Positions 1 to 10,639 of a stretch of DNA of 64,000 nucleotides are shown in pieces (within the stretch, counting starts at the first letter, position 1; the number at the start of each line of letters is the position of its first letter). The notes beneath the pieces were generated by a model. The model saw only the letters and a list, made by a program, of their open reading frames with translations, was not told where the DNA came from and searched no databases. Both the position numbers and the translations under genes were made by a program. This stretch comes from Polytrichum commune (lineage: Eukaryota; Streptophyta; Polytrichopsida; Polytrichales; Polytrichaceae). The stretch covers positions 4,218,501 through 4,282,500 of the forward strand of contig OX485807.1 of assembly GCA_950295325.1 (NCBI GenBank), written 5' to 3'.

Positions 1-1462
1 GTGGTATGCCAGGAAGAAGAGGCCTTGAAAGATCAAGACTTGTCAAATGCTCTAGCTGACACGAACTGGACCAAGGCAGTGCAGTTAGCATTTGAACTTC
101 GACGTCCTTTCAGAGTTCTGAATGTCTTTGCAGATCTTCTAAGGTTCAACTTCTGCCATATTATTACCTGTTTGATATGAGTGCCAGTCTGCAAGTGTTC
201 AGCATTTGTGCTGTAAATTCCTTACTGATTGTTTAGCTCATGTGCTTTCTCAAAGCATGCAAAGAGATAGCAGTCATTTTTGTCTCTGAGGCAGGATTCT
301 TCTTGAGACTTCACTCCATGATGTGTCTAATTCTGGTGCACGTTGCAGGCAGGAGGGGTCTGATGTAACAATACGAGAGATTCTGCAATCACTTGGAAAG
401 GAGTATTATAAGCTGTTACTAGAATATATTCGAGACTGGAATGCAAAGCCAAAGTCCTGTCATGTTGCGCAGCGTGTACTGTATGAACTGATTTCTGTAA
501 TTCCTGCTGGAAAAATTGTTGAGGTTTGATAGCTTATCCTGCTTCCTTGTTGTTTTGCTGATCCTGTTATTTAAGGTCTGTTCTTTCAGAGAGCAGCACC
601 AGCTTTAGTAGATCTTTGAGTTAGTAATGGTGCATAATTAGGTAATTCTCCACTAGGGTAAGTTTGATGTTTTATTTCAGTCACATATTCAAGCAGAATT
701 GCAACATTGGGTATTGTAACATTATTTTAAGTTTTTGCAGCCGTTGCTGCAAATTCGTAATCAGTATTTTGCAGCACCAATCTATGGTTGCTTAGATGCA
801 GAAGGCTTTTGAACTTGTTTCAACTGTTCTTGATGTCATTGTAAAATAACTTGTGGTTAGCCTCCAGAATTGATCATCCCCCCCCCCCCCCCTCCCCCTT
901 TTCTCACTGGTTGTTGTGATCTTTGCAGATACCTGGGATTCGGGAGCTTATGGAAGGAATAGTCCCGTACACAAAGCGTCACTTCAGTAGGATTGATCGC
1001 CTGTCACGTAGCACTTTCTTGCTTGATTACACATTAGCTCGCATGAATGTACTCTTGCCAGAAGATACTCTGGACTCAGGAGCTGCACTCCAGAGCTCTA
1101 GTTGGCCAACTATTGGAAACAACCAAACAATACATTCTGCTCAAGAACCAAAAGTACAAGATAAAATGCAAATAGATGGCAAGATTATTTTCTCTCAAGA
1201 AAATGGTAAGATTATTGAAAATGGAGCTGAGGGAGATGGCGAAGCTGAAGCAGAGATGACTGACGCAAGGGAGGAGAGTCAGAGAGAGGAGATTAATGGC
1301 AATGGGGAGGTTGCAGGCCTTGAAAGTGTCATAACACCAAGAAAACGCAAGCAGAAGAGGAAATCGGCACAGAAAGTAGAGAGTGCAACTAAGAAAGGTG
1401 GGTCAAAGTCTGTATCAAAAGGAGTTAAGAAACAATCAATATATCCTTCGGCAGCCTCATAG
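1..1462 (+). CDS. TOZ: UTP13/TBL3-type small-subunit processome protein (TOZ), C-terminal exons, 5' partial
   Basis: Three exons are visible: 1-143 (in frame from base 1), 349-523 and 929-1462 (stop TAG at 1460-1462). The introns are GT-AG: CTAAG|GTTCAA with TTGCAG|GC in phase 2, then GAG|GTTTGA with TTTGCAG|AT in phase 0. The joined frame carries the Utp13 C-terminal domain: a helical stretch with NWTKAVQLAFELRRPFRVL, then REILQSLGKEYY, then IPYTKRHFS-like and LLDYTLARMNVLLPE motifs. After the domain comes an acidic, low-complexity linker and a Lys/Arg-rich tail (PRKRKQKRKSAQK) that looks like a nucleolar localisation signal. In the family this domain follows tandem WD40 propellers and binds within the UTP-B (PWP2) complex during 18S rRNA processing. 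The WD40 exons lie left of the window. The first intron is about 205 bp and the second about 405 bp; the second holds a poly-C run close to its acceptor. Family assignment is confident; the symbol is by homology to the plant TORMOZ gene. Confidence 0.87.
879..898 (+). repeat. Poly-C tract in the last intron of the UTP13 gene
   Basis: A run of C broken by one T lies about 30-50 bases upstream of the TTTGCAG acceptor at 922-928. It is a homopolymer microsatellite in the position of a polypyrimidine tract. Length variation or sequencing error is likely here. Confidence 0.6.
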
Positions 1463-2982
1463 TAGGCTCTGAAACAACTCCATGCATAGGCAAGTAAGAG
1501 CACTTGCATGAGGGAATTTTGCACAATACACAGAGCAATCCTGAGTTGAACACTGTTGTATGTTCTTTGCATTGATCTGCATTCTTACTTTAAATTGAGT
1601 AGCATAGGCATAGTTAAGAATGTTGCATATTAGGCGAACTCTTATATTGTCCAGGCTTTCTGGCAAAGAAATTTTGTGAACAAGGACAACTTGATTTATT
1701 TTAGGTACATTCCTAGCCTACAAGGATGTTTGACTATGAATACACAGGCATTGTGAACGTTGTTTTGTCTGATGAATGCATCCTAGCTAAATTATGTGAA
1801 GGATACCATCAATGCTGTTTAACATGCTGGTCTGTTACCACCTCCAACAGCCACTGTCATAGAGGTTGTAACTGAAGTAATCCCACATAATTATTGGCCT
1901 TGCTCTGAGCATGTTTCTTGTTGTGGACCTCACAATACTATCAGAACCTTTATTCTATGATGGCAGTTTTCTGGTTTTTGTCACCTTTGAACCTACCTAC
2001 TGAACTACTGTACCATTTAAGCATTAAACTTAGGTTGACTCCAGAATGCTTGAAGGTTGGAGTATGCCAGCATTCTACTCTTACCTTGGGAGCAAAAAAT
2101 ATATCAAAGTTCTTATCAATCAAAAATGGTACACAGTTTTCAGTATGTGATGCACTACCTGGAGTGACTTAGTTTACTGAGCACCTTAGTTGTGATATGT
2201 TGTAGAAAATTGTCTTCTCACACGTGTTTGTGGAGGAGACCTCATATTTAGAGGTGATTTTACAACCACATGTGCTAGACCATGACTGAAGTAATTTCAC
2301 CAAAAGTAACAACACTTTTGACCACTTATGTTTAAGAGGTGTACAGAACTAATAACTCACCAAAATGCTTCAAAAACACTCTTATGATGTTGATGCCCAG
2401 CAGCCAGTGTCTGCTATGTGAATCCCACAACGCACATTAAGGAGGCAAACCCATTGCTGTGGTGCTTTTGCTCACCCACACGATTGTCCCCAAGAGATGC
2501 TTCAAGTAATAAGGTAGACGTGCCTAATTGAGTTACTTATCTTGATTGGACAACTATATTTGAGTGGTATGTGGTTTGGTGTGGCTCCAAGAATGGATAC
2601 CAAAAAGACACGTGTGTAAAAGAGATTGGATTGCATGCTCAAATATGCTAATCATTTTTAGTTTAAGGTAGAGACGTCCATAACTAATCACTTAAGAGAT
2701 TTTGCATCAAATCTGAAGAAGTATAAGGTGGTGTCAATTTTTCTTGTATAGGAAGATACAATCAAGAGGATTGCAATTTTTTCAGTAACTTTATTCCTTA
2801 AATTGGAAATACTATGAATTTTTTAAGCCAAAAGTTGGCCTGAACACATTTACACCAATGTGTAGAGTTTACCATAACCACTCATTCTGAGACGAATTCC
2901 TCCTCATTTTAGCACTCAAAACTAGGGACATGTGTCATGGCACTATCGATTCCCTAGTGACACTATAATTTAAGTTGGAGAC
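1463..2982. other. 3' flank and intergenic sequence of the UTP13 gene, no gene recognised
   Basis: No coding signal was found. The 3' UTR presumably occupies the first few hundred bases, but no poly(A) signal can be assigned with confidence. A stretch near 2590-2645 resembles pieces of the dispersed repeat at 42.0 kb and 59.6 kb. Confidence 0.5.
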
Positions 2983-2985
2983 TTA

Positions 2986-3369
2986 GGGTGAGTTTCCATG
3001 TAGGCCGCTTGCCCACTAGATTTTAGATAATAGTGGGTCGGAGGTGTTCGCATGTAGTTAAGCACAAGCTACTATTCAACCACATTATGACGGTCCGCTA
3101 GAATGTGGAGGGCTGTGGACACGGGCCACTAGACTTCCATGCGACCACTAAAGAATCTTTAACCTACAAGTGCCGGTCACTGAGAAAGGTTTTGAAGACC
3201 GGTTTTAGAAGGAGGAGGAGGTTAGTAGGTGGGCTTGGATTTGAGAAGATGGGAGTAGCTAGTTGGCACATATGAACCCTACCCCACTAGACTCCCTCTA
3301 CATTTGAGCAGGTGTGTCATTATTCACACTAGAATCTAGTGGGCGAGCTACCTACATGGAATCTTACCC
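2986..3369 (+). mobile_element. Tourist-like (PIF/Harbinger) MITE, copy 1, 384 bp
   Basis: The element starts GGGTGAGTTTCCATGTAGG and ends with the inverted counterpart CCTACATGGAATCTTACCC. It is flanked by TTA on both sides (2983-2985 and 3370-3372), the 3-bp target duplication typical of PIF/Harbinger Tourist MITEs. The terminal inverted repeats extend about 40 bp and include the CCCACTAGATTYTAG segment. It is the same family as 26894-27319, in the opposite orientation. No coding capacity is visible. Confidence 0.82.
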
Positions 3370-3372
3370 TTA

Positions 3373-3900
3373 GAAAACCAAGAACTATTGGTGTACAAGT
3401 TGGCAGGAAGGGTGTGCATTGATGTCGATCATCATCAAACAATTCTTCCATTGTCACCAGATTGTGAATATTCTTCTTCAACGCTAAAAATTGCATGCAA
3501 TCCTTCCTCATTGTAGCACCTGCAATTATTTGCAATTTTGGAGCTGAGCCTAGAAGAGTTTTAAGTTCTAAACATTCTTTTGGAGTTGCTTTCGGATCGC
3601 AAGAAAATGTAAAAAGTTTCATACAAGTGAAAATAAACACCTTCCTAGGGTCTAAATTATGACCTATAGACCCTTCTTTTTTTGGGAAATATTTGCTTAT
3701 GATTAGTCATGAAAACTATGACATTCTCACTAACTCGTGGTTTAATCAACGTGACATTTGACAATCATGTCTTGCTATGCACAAAAACCCAAGCCGTGAA
3801 ATGCGGAACCTTATTTTAACCACCCACAAAAAGAACATATCGAAATTAGTCCCAACTTTATGGATATTCTGATACCCTATATACTCCCGACGGGGTCTTG
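3373..3900. other. Intergenic sequence between the MITE and the copia insertion
   Basis: A 103-codon open frame on the minus strand (3329-3640) overlaps the MITE end and resembles no family I know. I see nothing else. The copia element inserted at the right edge of this stretch, at ATCGG (3901-3905). Confidence 0.4.
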
Positions 3901-3905
3901 ATCGG

Positions 3906-4303
3906 TGTTAAGAGTGAGGAAACCATGTGCATAATGAAACAGAGTAACGGTGCTAACTCAAACTCTTGAACTATCTTGATCAAAGGGGGAACTGTCCTTA
4001 TATACAATCTGGCTCGACACTTGGACTAGGTCCAAGTGTCGGCACCTGGTTACACCGTGGACTAGCTACCTCGGTGGGAATATTCTAGCTCGGCCTCGGT
4101 CTCCTATATCAAGACCGAGGCCCTTAACTAATTGTTTGCTCATAAGTTGAGATACCTTGGACTTGTGTGCACGGCCTCCTACCGGCGGCCGCCACTTTAC
4201 TTAAGGTGGCTAATGCCCATGTGGGACTAATTAATACCGATTAGCTTCCATGCTAGATGACGGTTAACCTAGGTTGCTTAGGTGCTTATCCATTATCTTA
4301 ACA
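3906..4303 (-). repeat. Copia 3' LTR (element orientation)
   Basis: It is 398 bp with termini TGTTAAG...CTTAACA, a 7-bp inverted terminal motif beginning TG and ending CA. It matches the other LTR except at three sites where this copy has C and the other has T (AACAG/AATAG, AACTC/AATTC, TTACACC/TTATACC). A TATA-like box (TATATAAGG on the minus strand) lies at about 3997-4007. Upstream of it in element orientation are two perfect hairpins, at 4015-4041 and 4092-4122. Confidence 0.95.
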
Positions 4304-4316
4304 CTTCTCCTCAACC
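4304..4316 (-). other. Copia polypurine tract
   Basis: Read on the minus strand, GGTTGAGGAGAAG sits directly against the TGTTAAG terminus of the 3' LTR. This is the expected position and composition for the plus-strand primer. Confidence 0.75.
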
Positions 4317-4389
4317 TAGGATTAACTTCATTAAAAACTTTTTCAAGTAAAACCCGTTTCGGGACAAAACCTTGAGGAAGAAAATAGTA

Positions 4390-7300
4390 TTAATCTTTCG
4401 GTGAGTCTAGTTCTTGGAGTGACCTCATCCTAGCGGCATGTAACAACTTCTTATGCTTATATGCCGGAAGAGCTTTGGTAAGCATATCGGCAATGTCTCG
4501 GGGAGTTCACTAGACATGTATATATGTATACACGTGCGTGACAAGGGTATTTATTCAAGGGGTATTTAATTATCCATCCTTGATTTTTTGTACCATATTA
4601 TTATATTATTATATTATTTCTTGTTTTTTAAATGACCCTATAATTACTTTTAAATTTGATGAAGCTCTAATTTTAAGCTAGGTATGTTCATTATAATTAT
4701 TTGATTTTTCTCCAAAGGGTTTAAGAGCATTCAAAGTACTAAGTCACCAAAATCCAATGCACATCAAGGTTTTATATTAAGAGTGTTCATAAAGAGTTTC
4801 AAACAATAAAATCAGCCCATGTTCCTCAATCAAGTTATACGCACAATTAAACACAACGGTATTGAGTGTAAAAAAACAATTAAAACACCAACAACAAAGC
4901 AAGCAAAAATATGGTCCATGCCATAATGTAGAAGGGTATAGAGTTAATACTACAACATCTTGCTTGAAGCAGACAAACACAAGACCAACCAAAACTCCTA
5001 GTTTTTCATCCAAAATCTTCCCGGCTCTGAACATAAAGGACACCCTATTTCAAAAAACCTAGGATCCTTAAATCCTACGGTATATTTTTAAAAATATGCG
5101 TTATTTGTATCAAGCCTATATTATTTATAATACAATTTTTATCATACATACTCACCTATATTACTTCTAAGAAAATTCTAAGTTTTTCCTTTTGTGAATA
5201 TAAATTACCCTATATTTTCCCGCACGTTGTTTTCTAATATTATCACAGTGAACTCTCCGAGGGCAATGTTGTGCTCCGACTCTATCTTTCTAATCTCAAG
5301 TTGATCCTTGTTAATCAAGTCTTGAAATAAACTAAAGATATGTGGACTAATGTGTTTAGTCCGGTCGGCTTTGATGAAGCCCGAGGACATTTGTTGTATG
5401 CAGGCTGCATTGTCCTCGAAGATGATCATTGGTTTCTCCTTCTTCTGGATTTGGCATTGTTGTCGTATGATCTTCTCGATGGTTCGTAGCCAAACACTCT
5501 CGCGGACCGCTTCGTGGAAGGCCAACAACTCGGCATGATTTGTCGATGTTGCGGTCACGGTCTGTTTCGTGGATTCCCACGAGATGGGTGCTCCGCATTT
5601 GAGGAAGATGTATCCCGTTTGTGATTTCCCGACGTCCGGGTCGGTTCGGAATCCTGAATCTGCAAAACCTATCACCTCGGTTTTGTTAGTTCTTTGATAG
5701 TATAATCCGAGGTCGGATGTACCTCGTAGGTACCTCAGCAGGTGCTTGACCCTGTTCCAATGTCGTATCGTTGGATTTTGGCTATGCCTAGCCAATATGC
5801 TCGTTGCGAATGCGATGTCGGGTCTTATGTGAGTTGTGAGGTAGGTGAATGAACCAACCGCGGTGAGGTACTTTTGTTTGTCTATCACCTCCTCCTCCTC
5901 CTCACGAGGTTGGTACGGGTCTTCATTCGTCTTGCTCCGGCCGATCATTGGCGCAGCCAATGGGTTGGCGTCCTCCATCTGAAACATTTTGAGCACTTTC
6001 TGCACGTAGGTCTGTAGGTGTAAGAATATGCCATTCGGCATATGGTGGACTTGAAGTCCGAGGCAAAATGTAGTTGGTCCAAGACATTTCATGTCGAACT
6101 TGCTTGTTAGAATGTCTTGAGCATATTTGCACATCTTGGGGCTCCCGATGATGTTCAAATTATTTACATATGCGGCAATGATTACAAAACCATCCTTAGT
6201 GCAATATGTGAAAATGCAAGGTAAGGTAGAGTTGTGTATAAAACCTTGTGATACCAAAAAGTTGCATAAATGGTGGTACCAGGCTCGGCTTGATTGCTTA
6301 AGGCCGTAGAGGGCCTTACATATCCTCAAGCCCACAAACCATCCCGGTTTGGGCTTAGGAACGGATTCTAGGAATCCGGGTGGGGGGTTGATGTGTAGGA
6401 TTGAATCCAATGTACCGTGGAGGTACGCGGTTACCACATCCAATAGATATATCTTTAGAACAAGATGAACTGTTAGTGCTAGTAGGTACCTGAAGGAGAC
6501 ACAGTCCATCACATGTAAGTATGTTTGGTCAAAATCAACTCCGGGTCTTTGAGTGCAACCTTGGGCTACTAACCTTACCTTATACCTTAGGACTCGACCT
6601 TGTGAGTCGAGTATTCGGGTGAAGATTAGCTTATGGCCGATTGGTGGCTTCTTAAGGTCATCCGCAATGTCCGAGAATACCTCGTGTTTCCGAAGAGAGG
6701 TGTATTCGGCTTCTATGGCCAATTGCCACTGAGGCCAATCCTTCTTCTTTCTAGCTTGGTCTAAGGTAGTTGGATCGGTGTCGGGACTCGAGTCTAAGGA
6801 CTCGGTAGTGTAATGAACCTTGAGTGTCCGTTTGGGCGTCCGTTTGGTAGGTGGTTTGGTAGGTGGGCGTTTTTTAGGGAGGATGTTGCTGGTGCCAGGG
6901 ATGGCACCTCGAATCACCCTTTCCTCGATTGAGAATCCGTCGGGCACGTTTTCGGCTAAGGCCTTGAGGTTTAGAAGCTTAGATGTCTCGGTGTTGGTTA
7001 ACGATGTAGGTGGGTCTGGATTCATGGTTAACGTCTCCGGTGCACCAAAGTTCAAAGGTGAGCTTGACTTGTTTGAGGATAGTGTCGGGAATACTTGCTC
7101 TAGGAACTTACAGTTAGCGAATCGGGCTTTAAGGAGGTTCCCGGTTGTGGGTTCTAGATATCTGATTATCGAGGGTGAATCGTATCCAACATAGATTCCC
7201 TCGTGTCTTTGTGGGCCTATTTTATGCCGTTTTGGGTCCAGGAGAGGGACCCAAACTTGGCAACCGAAGGTTCTGATATGGGCCACATTCGGTGGCCTTC

Positions 7301-9635
7301 CGGATAGGAGTTCGTGAGGTGTTTTTGTGTTGAGGAGGGTGGATCGTAGCTTAAGGAGGGCCGCGGTGTATAAGATTGCATGGCCCCACATGTTGGGTGG
7401 TAATCGGGAATGTAGGAACAAAGGTCTTGCTACTAGTTGGATTTTCTTCACAAATGCCTCTGCGAGGCCATTTTGTGAGTGTTCGTAAGGTACTGAGTAG
7501 GTTAGGTTGATCCTAGAGGCGTTACAATAGTCCTCAAAAGCGTGAGATCAGAATTCTTGGGCGTTGTCCATCCTTAGGTGCTTAATCGGGTTGTCGGGGA
7601 AGTGGTCTTTGTACCTGATAAGGATGGATAAGAGTTTTGGGAAGGCTAGGTTTCGGGTCGGGAGTAAGGCGACCTCGAGGTGGCTTCCCGATGCGTCCAC
7701 AAGTACGAAGTAGTAGCAAAAGGTCCCTGAAGGTGGGCTTATTGGCCCGCATATATCCCCGTGTATCCTGAATAGTGGTGGAGGTAGTTCTGTGGGTAGT
7801 GTCCAATGTGATGGCCTCCGGATTAGTTTTCCTTGGATACATGCTACGCATTCTTGTGTCTTCCCGGCGTCTGCCGTTGTAAGGGCGCGACCTTGGGTCA
7901 ATGGGATCATCCTCCGGAATATGGTCGTTCCCGGATGTCCCAGTCTAGAGTGCCAAATATCTGGCTTGGCGGCTTTAGTGTCTATAGACACCCCCTGCGC
8001 CAGGTTGCGCTCCGTCGTGGGACCTCTCTCCCACGCGGCCATGCAAACATTTTCCTCACCTAGAGTGGGGCTAGATCCCAAGGGTTTTATGGCAACCTTG
8101 TAAAGTCCATCGAGGCCCGCGTTAGTGGTGGCAATGACCTGGGGTCCTTGCCTAAGCTCGATTACTTCTTCATCGCCCTGCATCGCCGTGCAGAGGTGGA
8201 TATTCCTTGCCCTCAGATCCCGATAGCTGATCAGGCTCCTCAGCGCATCTGGGGCGTACATTGCCTTCTCACAATTGAGGGGGAATCCCCCGGGCAAGAT
8301 AATTGTTGCCCGGCCCTCCCGGAACCTTAGCGTCTGGCTTCCGGCCATTGTAAGTATTTTACAGGTGGACCATGACTTCTCACTTTGGAAGTGGAAGAAT
8401 TGTGCCTTAGTTAGGATTGTGTGAGTTGATGCGCTATCCAGGAGGGCAACATCTTGGGTTGACGTGCCTCCTTCCCGGATAGCCATAAAATTTTCCACAT
8501 CAAAATCAAGATCGGGCATGTCTGAGGGTTCAAAGTTGTAATTATGCCTTGGTTTATTACGTAGCTCTTGCAATTCCCTGAACATATCTACAATGTACTG
8601 TGATGCCCTGCAATCCTTTGCAAAATGTCCTTTTCTCCCACATTTGTGACAATTTCCCGAGGTTGTCCTAGCCTGTTCCTGCTTAGGTGGGAAGTATCTA
8701 GGGCTGTGTGGGTTCCCTGTTGCAGGTTTATTATGCCATTGAGGTGGAGTTTTGCGAAAAGAACCTCTTGGTGGCCTACGGGAGGCCTCTGTAGTGTGAA
8801 CTTCCGCGTGGTGGTGAACTGGGGAGTCGTCCCGCCGCGGTCCCGGTCCCGGTCCGGCTCCGCGTCCTGTCCCCGGCATCGGTGCGAGTGCTCCTGTGGT
8901 TCCGTTTAGCTCCTCCGGCTCGACGTCCTCGATCTTGGCGATGGTCGTATGCACCTCCCTCGCTGGTCGGGACTCCGCGTTTCGTAGCAGGATTTGGTGA
9001 TGCTTCTCGGCGAGCAATAGGTGAGACATGAGCTTCGAGTGCTTCTTAAACTTCATATTCTTGTATTGTTGTGAGAGGATGGCCGTTGCAGGTGGGAATG
9101 TCGAGAGGGTCTTCTCGATTAGCTCCTCGCCCGTAATGACTTGCCCGCACAACCGAAGTTGAGCTGTAATCTGGTGCAGCTCCGAGTTGAATGCGGCGAA
9201 GTCCGGGAAATCGAGTACTCGGATGTTGGTCCAGTCTGCTCGAGCTTGTGGCAGGAACAACGTCTGTTCGTGGTCAAACCGGGCGTGAAGTTCCGCCCAT
9301 AGCTCGGCGGGGTCCTCGATCTGCAAGTATTGAAGTCGTAATGCATGGTCGAGGTGGCGTCGAAGTATCATCAATGTATGTCATTTGGCTGCTGGCGGGA
9401 TCGGTGGTGTGTCGTCCGTTGGGGTGGTGCTTGTGCTTGGAGGTGGTGATGTTAGAGTCTTGGCGAGGTCCTCAACACTCAGTAACACTTTAGCATCATT
9501 AACCCATTCTAAGAAGTTTGACCCGTCGGAACTCAGAGGTGCAAACATTAAGGCATGCATTTTGGATTCTGTAAATCTAGGTTTTGTAGACATTGATATT
9601 ATGGTGTGTATGTCATCAGTTGATGAAGTAAACAT
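4390..9635 (-). pseudogene. Copia gag-pol polyprotein, broken by two TGA codons and a transposon insertion
   Basis: One minus-strand frame runs 9635 to about 5270 and is resumed after the nested element to a TAA at 4390-4392. In order it shows a gag region; a CCHC knuckle CHKCGRKGHFAKDC; a protease motif ALLDSAST; an integrase HHCC region (HSRLGHP, CVACIQGK) and the DDE core (GDICGP, RMDNAQEF, then SQNGLAEA); RT with GYDSPS and LYGLKQSSRAWY upstream motifs; and RNase H with FADSGF and ADRTKHISP. Breaks are a TGA at 9381-9383 in gag, a TGA at 7548-7550 just after RMDNAQEF, and RT active site YVNN instead of YVDD (codons at 6159-6164, both Asp to Asn). The 765-bp element at 4497-5261 splits RNase H. 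The last segment (ADMLTKALP onward) lies at 4390-4496. Both TGAs fit CGA to TGA changes. Confidence 0.93.
4489..5269. mobile_element. CTCGG-terminus TIR element (MITE), 765 bp, nested in copia RNase H
   Basis: The element is 4497-5261. It is flanked by a perfect 8-bp duplication GGCAATGT at 4489-4496 and 5262-5269. The termini are CTCGGGGAGTTCACT and, inverted, CTCGGAGAGTTCACT: 15 bp with one mismatch. Removing the element and one duplicate restores the retrotransposon frame, which proves the boundaries. Just inside the left end is ACACGTGCGTGACAAGGG, which resembles the subterminal sequence of the 784-bp and 343-bp relatives. Interior ORFs (66 aa on +, 88 aa on -) resemble nothing I know. 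An 8-bp duplication suggests hAT, but the terminus lacks the usual hAT A at position 2, so the superfamily is left open. Confidence 0.85.
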
Positions 9636-10236
9636 CTATGAAATCAAACACTAGTAACACATGCCAGTGTCTACTCCTTAGTTTAGGTAGAAGAGCTTAA
9701 AACAGATTGGTTAGAATCTCAAAGTGAAAGTTTCCATGTAAATTTCGGCAGCATAACATTTCTGAAGGTGGAAAATTCAGAGAAAAAAAATCTGCAGCAT
9801 AACTTTTCTTGTGACTTGGTGAAAGCAGGAGGTATATCTAATTTGCTATTAACTATTGGACAATAGTTCGGTATTGTAACAATGTATGACTTTTCTACAT
9901 GAAAATCTGGGGAAAAATTTGGCAGCACTTCGGTACTATCACAACTATCCAGAATGTAGAAAATGGGGTAAGAAAGAGAGTAATGCTTTCAAATATAGTA
10001 GCTATCATGGAATGACAAAGAACTATATCTGATCCTAGACAAACTGTGCTTTCTGATAGTAGTCCAATGGTAAAACTATCTGTCTAGTAGTAAAAATGAT
10101 TTTCTGATGCCTTAAACAAGCTAAACATGCATGTCTATCTAGTGATCTCTCAAAAGTGACCACTCAAGTGCTCTTAGAGGTGATTGACTAACAATCTAAA
10201 GTGAACAATGAGGTGCTAGGAGCAGTGTTGATAACG
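9636..10236 (-). other. Copia untranslated leader
   Basis: About 600 bp between the 5' LTR and the first gag methionine at 9635 on the minus strand. It contains no long open frame and includes the putative primer-binding site at its LTR edge. Packaging signals would be expected here but none can be read off. Confidence 0.5.
10217..10236 (-). other. Possible copia primer-binding site
   Basis: Directly after the 5' LTR the minus strand reads CGTTATCAACACTGC. The TATCA core recalls the TGGTATCAGAGC site for initiator Met-tRNA used by many plant copia elements, but the match is poor. It is either a diverged or a different tRNA site. Confidence 0.3.
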
Positions 10237-10634
10237 TGTTAAGAGTGAGGAAACCATGTGCATAATGAAATAGAGTAACGGTGCTAATTCAAACTCTTGA
10301 ACTATCTTGATCAAAGGGGGAACTGTCCTTATATACAATCTGGCTCGACACTTGGACTAGGTCCAAGTGTCGGCACCTGGTTATACCGTGGACTAGCTAC
10401 CTCGGTGGGAATATTCTAGCTCGGCCTCGGTCTCCTATATCAAGACCGAGGCCCTTAACTAATTGTTTGCTCATAAGTTGAGATACCTTGGACTTGTGTG
10501 CACGGCCTCCTACCGGCGGCCGCCACTTTACTTAAGGTGGCTAATGCCCATGTGGGACTAATTAATACCGATTAGCTTCCATGCTAGATGACGGTTAACC
10601 TAGGTTGCTTAGGTGCTTATCCATTATCTTAACA
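10237..10634 (-). repeat. Copia 5' LTR (element orientation)
   Basis: This is the 398-bp partner of 3906-4303. It has the minus-strand TATA-like box at about 10328-10338, a 27-nt palindrome with a 12-bp stem and 3-nt loop at 10346-10372, and an 11-bp-stem hairpin at 10423-10453. As the 5' LTR it would hold the promoter that drives the genomic transcript toward lower coordinates. Confidence 0.95.
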
Positions 10635-10639
10635 ATCGG

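Larger units (their letters stand above)
3901..10639 (-). mobile_element. Full-length Ty1/copia LTR retrotransposon, non-autonomous by decay
   Basis: The LTRs at 3906-4303 and 10237-10634 bound a 5.9-kb interior, with a perfect 5-bp target duplication ATCGG at 3901-3905 and 10635-10639. Minus-strand coding order is gag, protease, integrase, reverse transcriptase, RNase H, which is the copia order. The LTRs are both 398 bp and differ at only three positions, so the insertion is young. Pol is broken by two in-frame TGA codons, a mutated RT active site and a nested 765-bp DNA element, so this copy cannot encode a working polyprotein. It occupies the spacer between the UTP13 and CCR4-like genes, antisense to both. 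Confidence 0.95.

Noticed and set aside
923-928. Start of the last UTP13 exon at the ATG-containing frame beginning at 923
   Set aside because: The ATG overlaps the intron end; the splice acceptor TTTGCAG puts the exon start at 929, and the conserved domain continues from the previous exon.
7792-8103. Plus-strand ORFs over the copia gag-pol region (for example 6820-7194, 7792-8103, 8625-8909)
   Set aside because: They are antisense shadows of the minus-strand polyprotein frame and resemble no protein.
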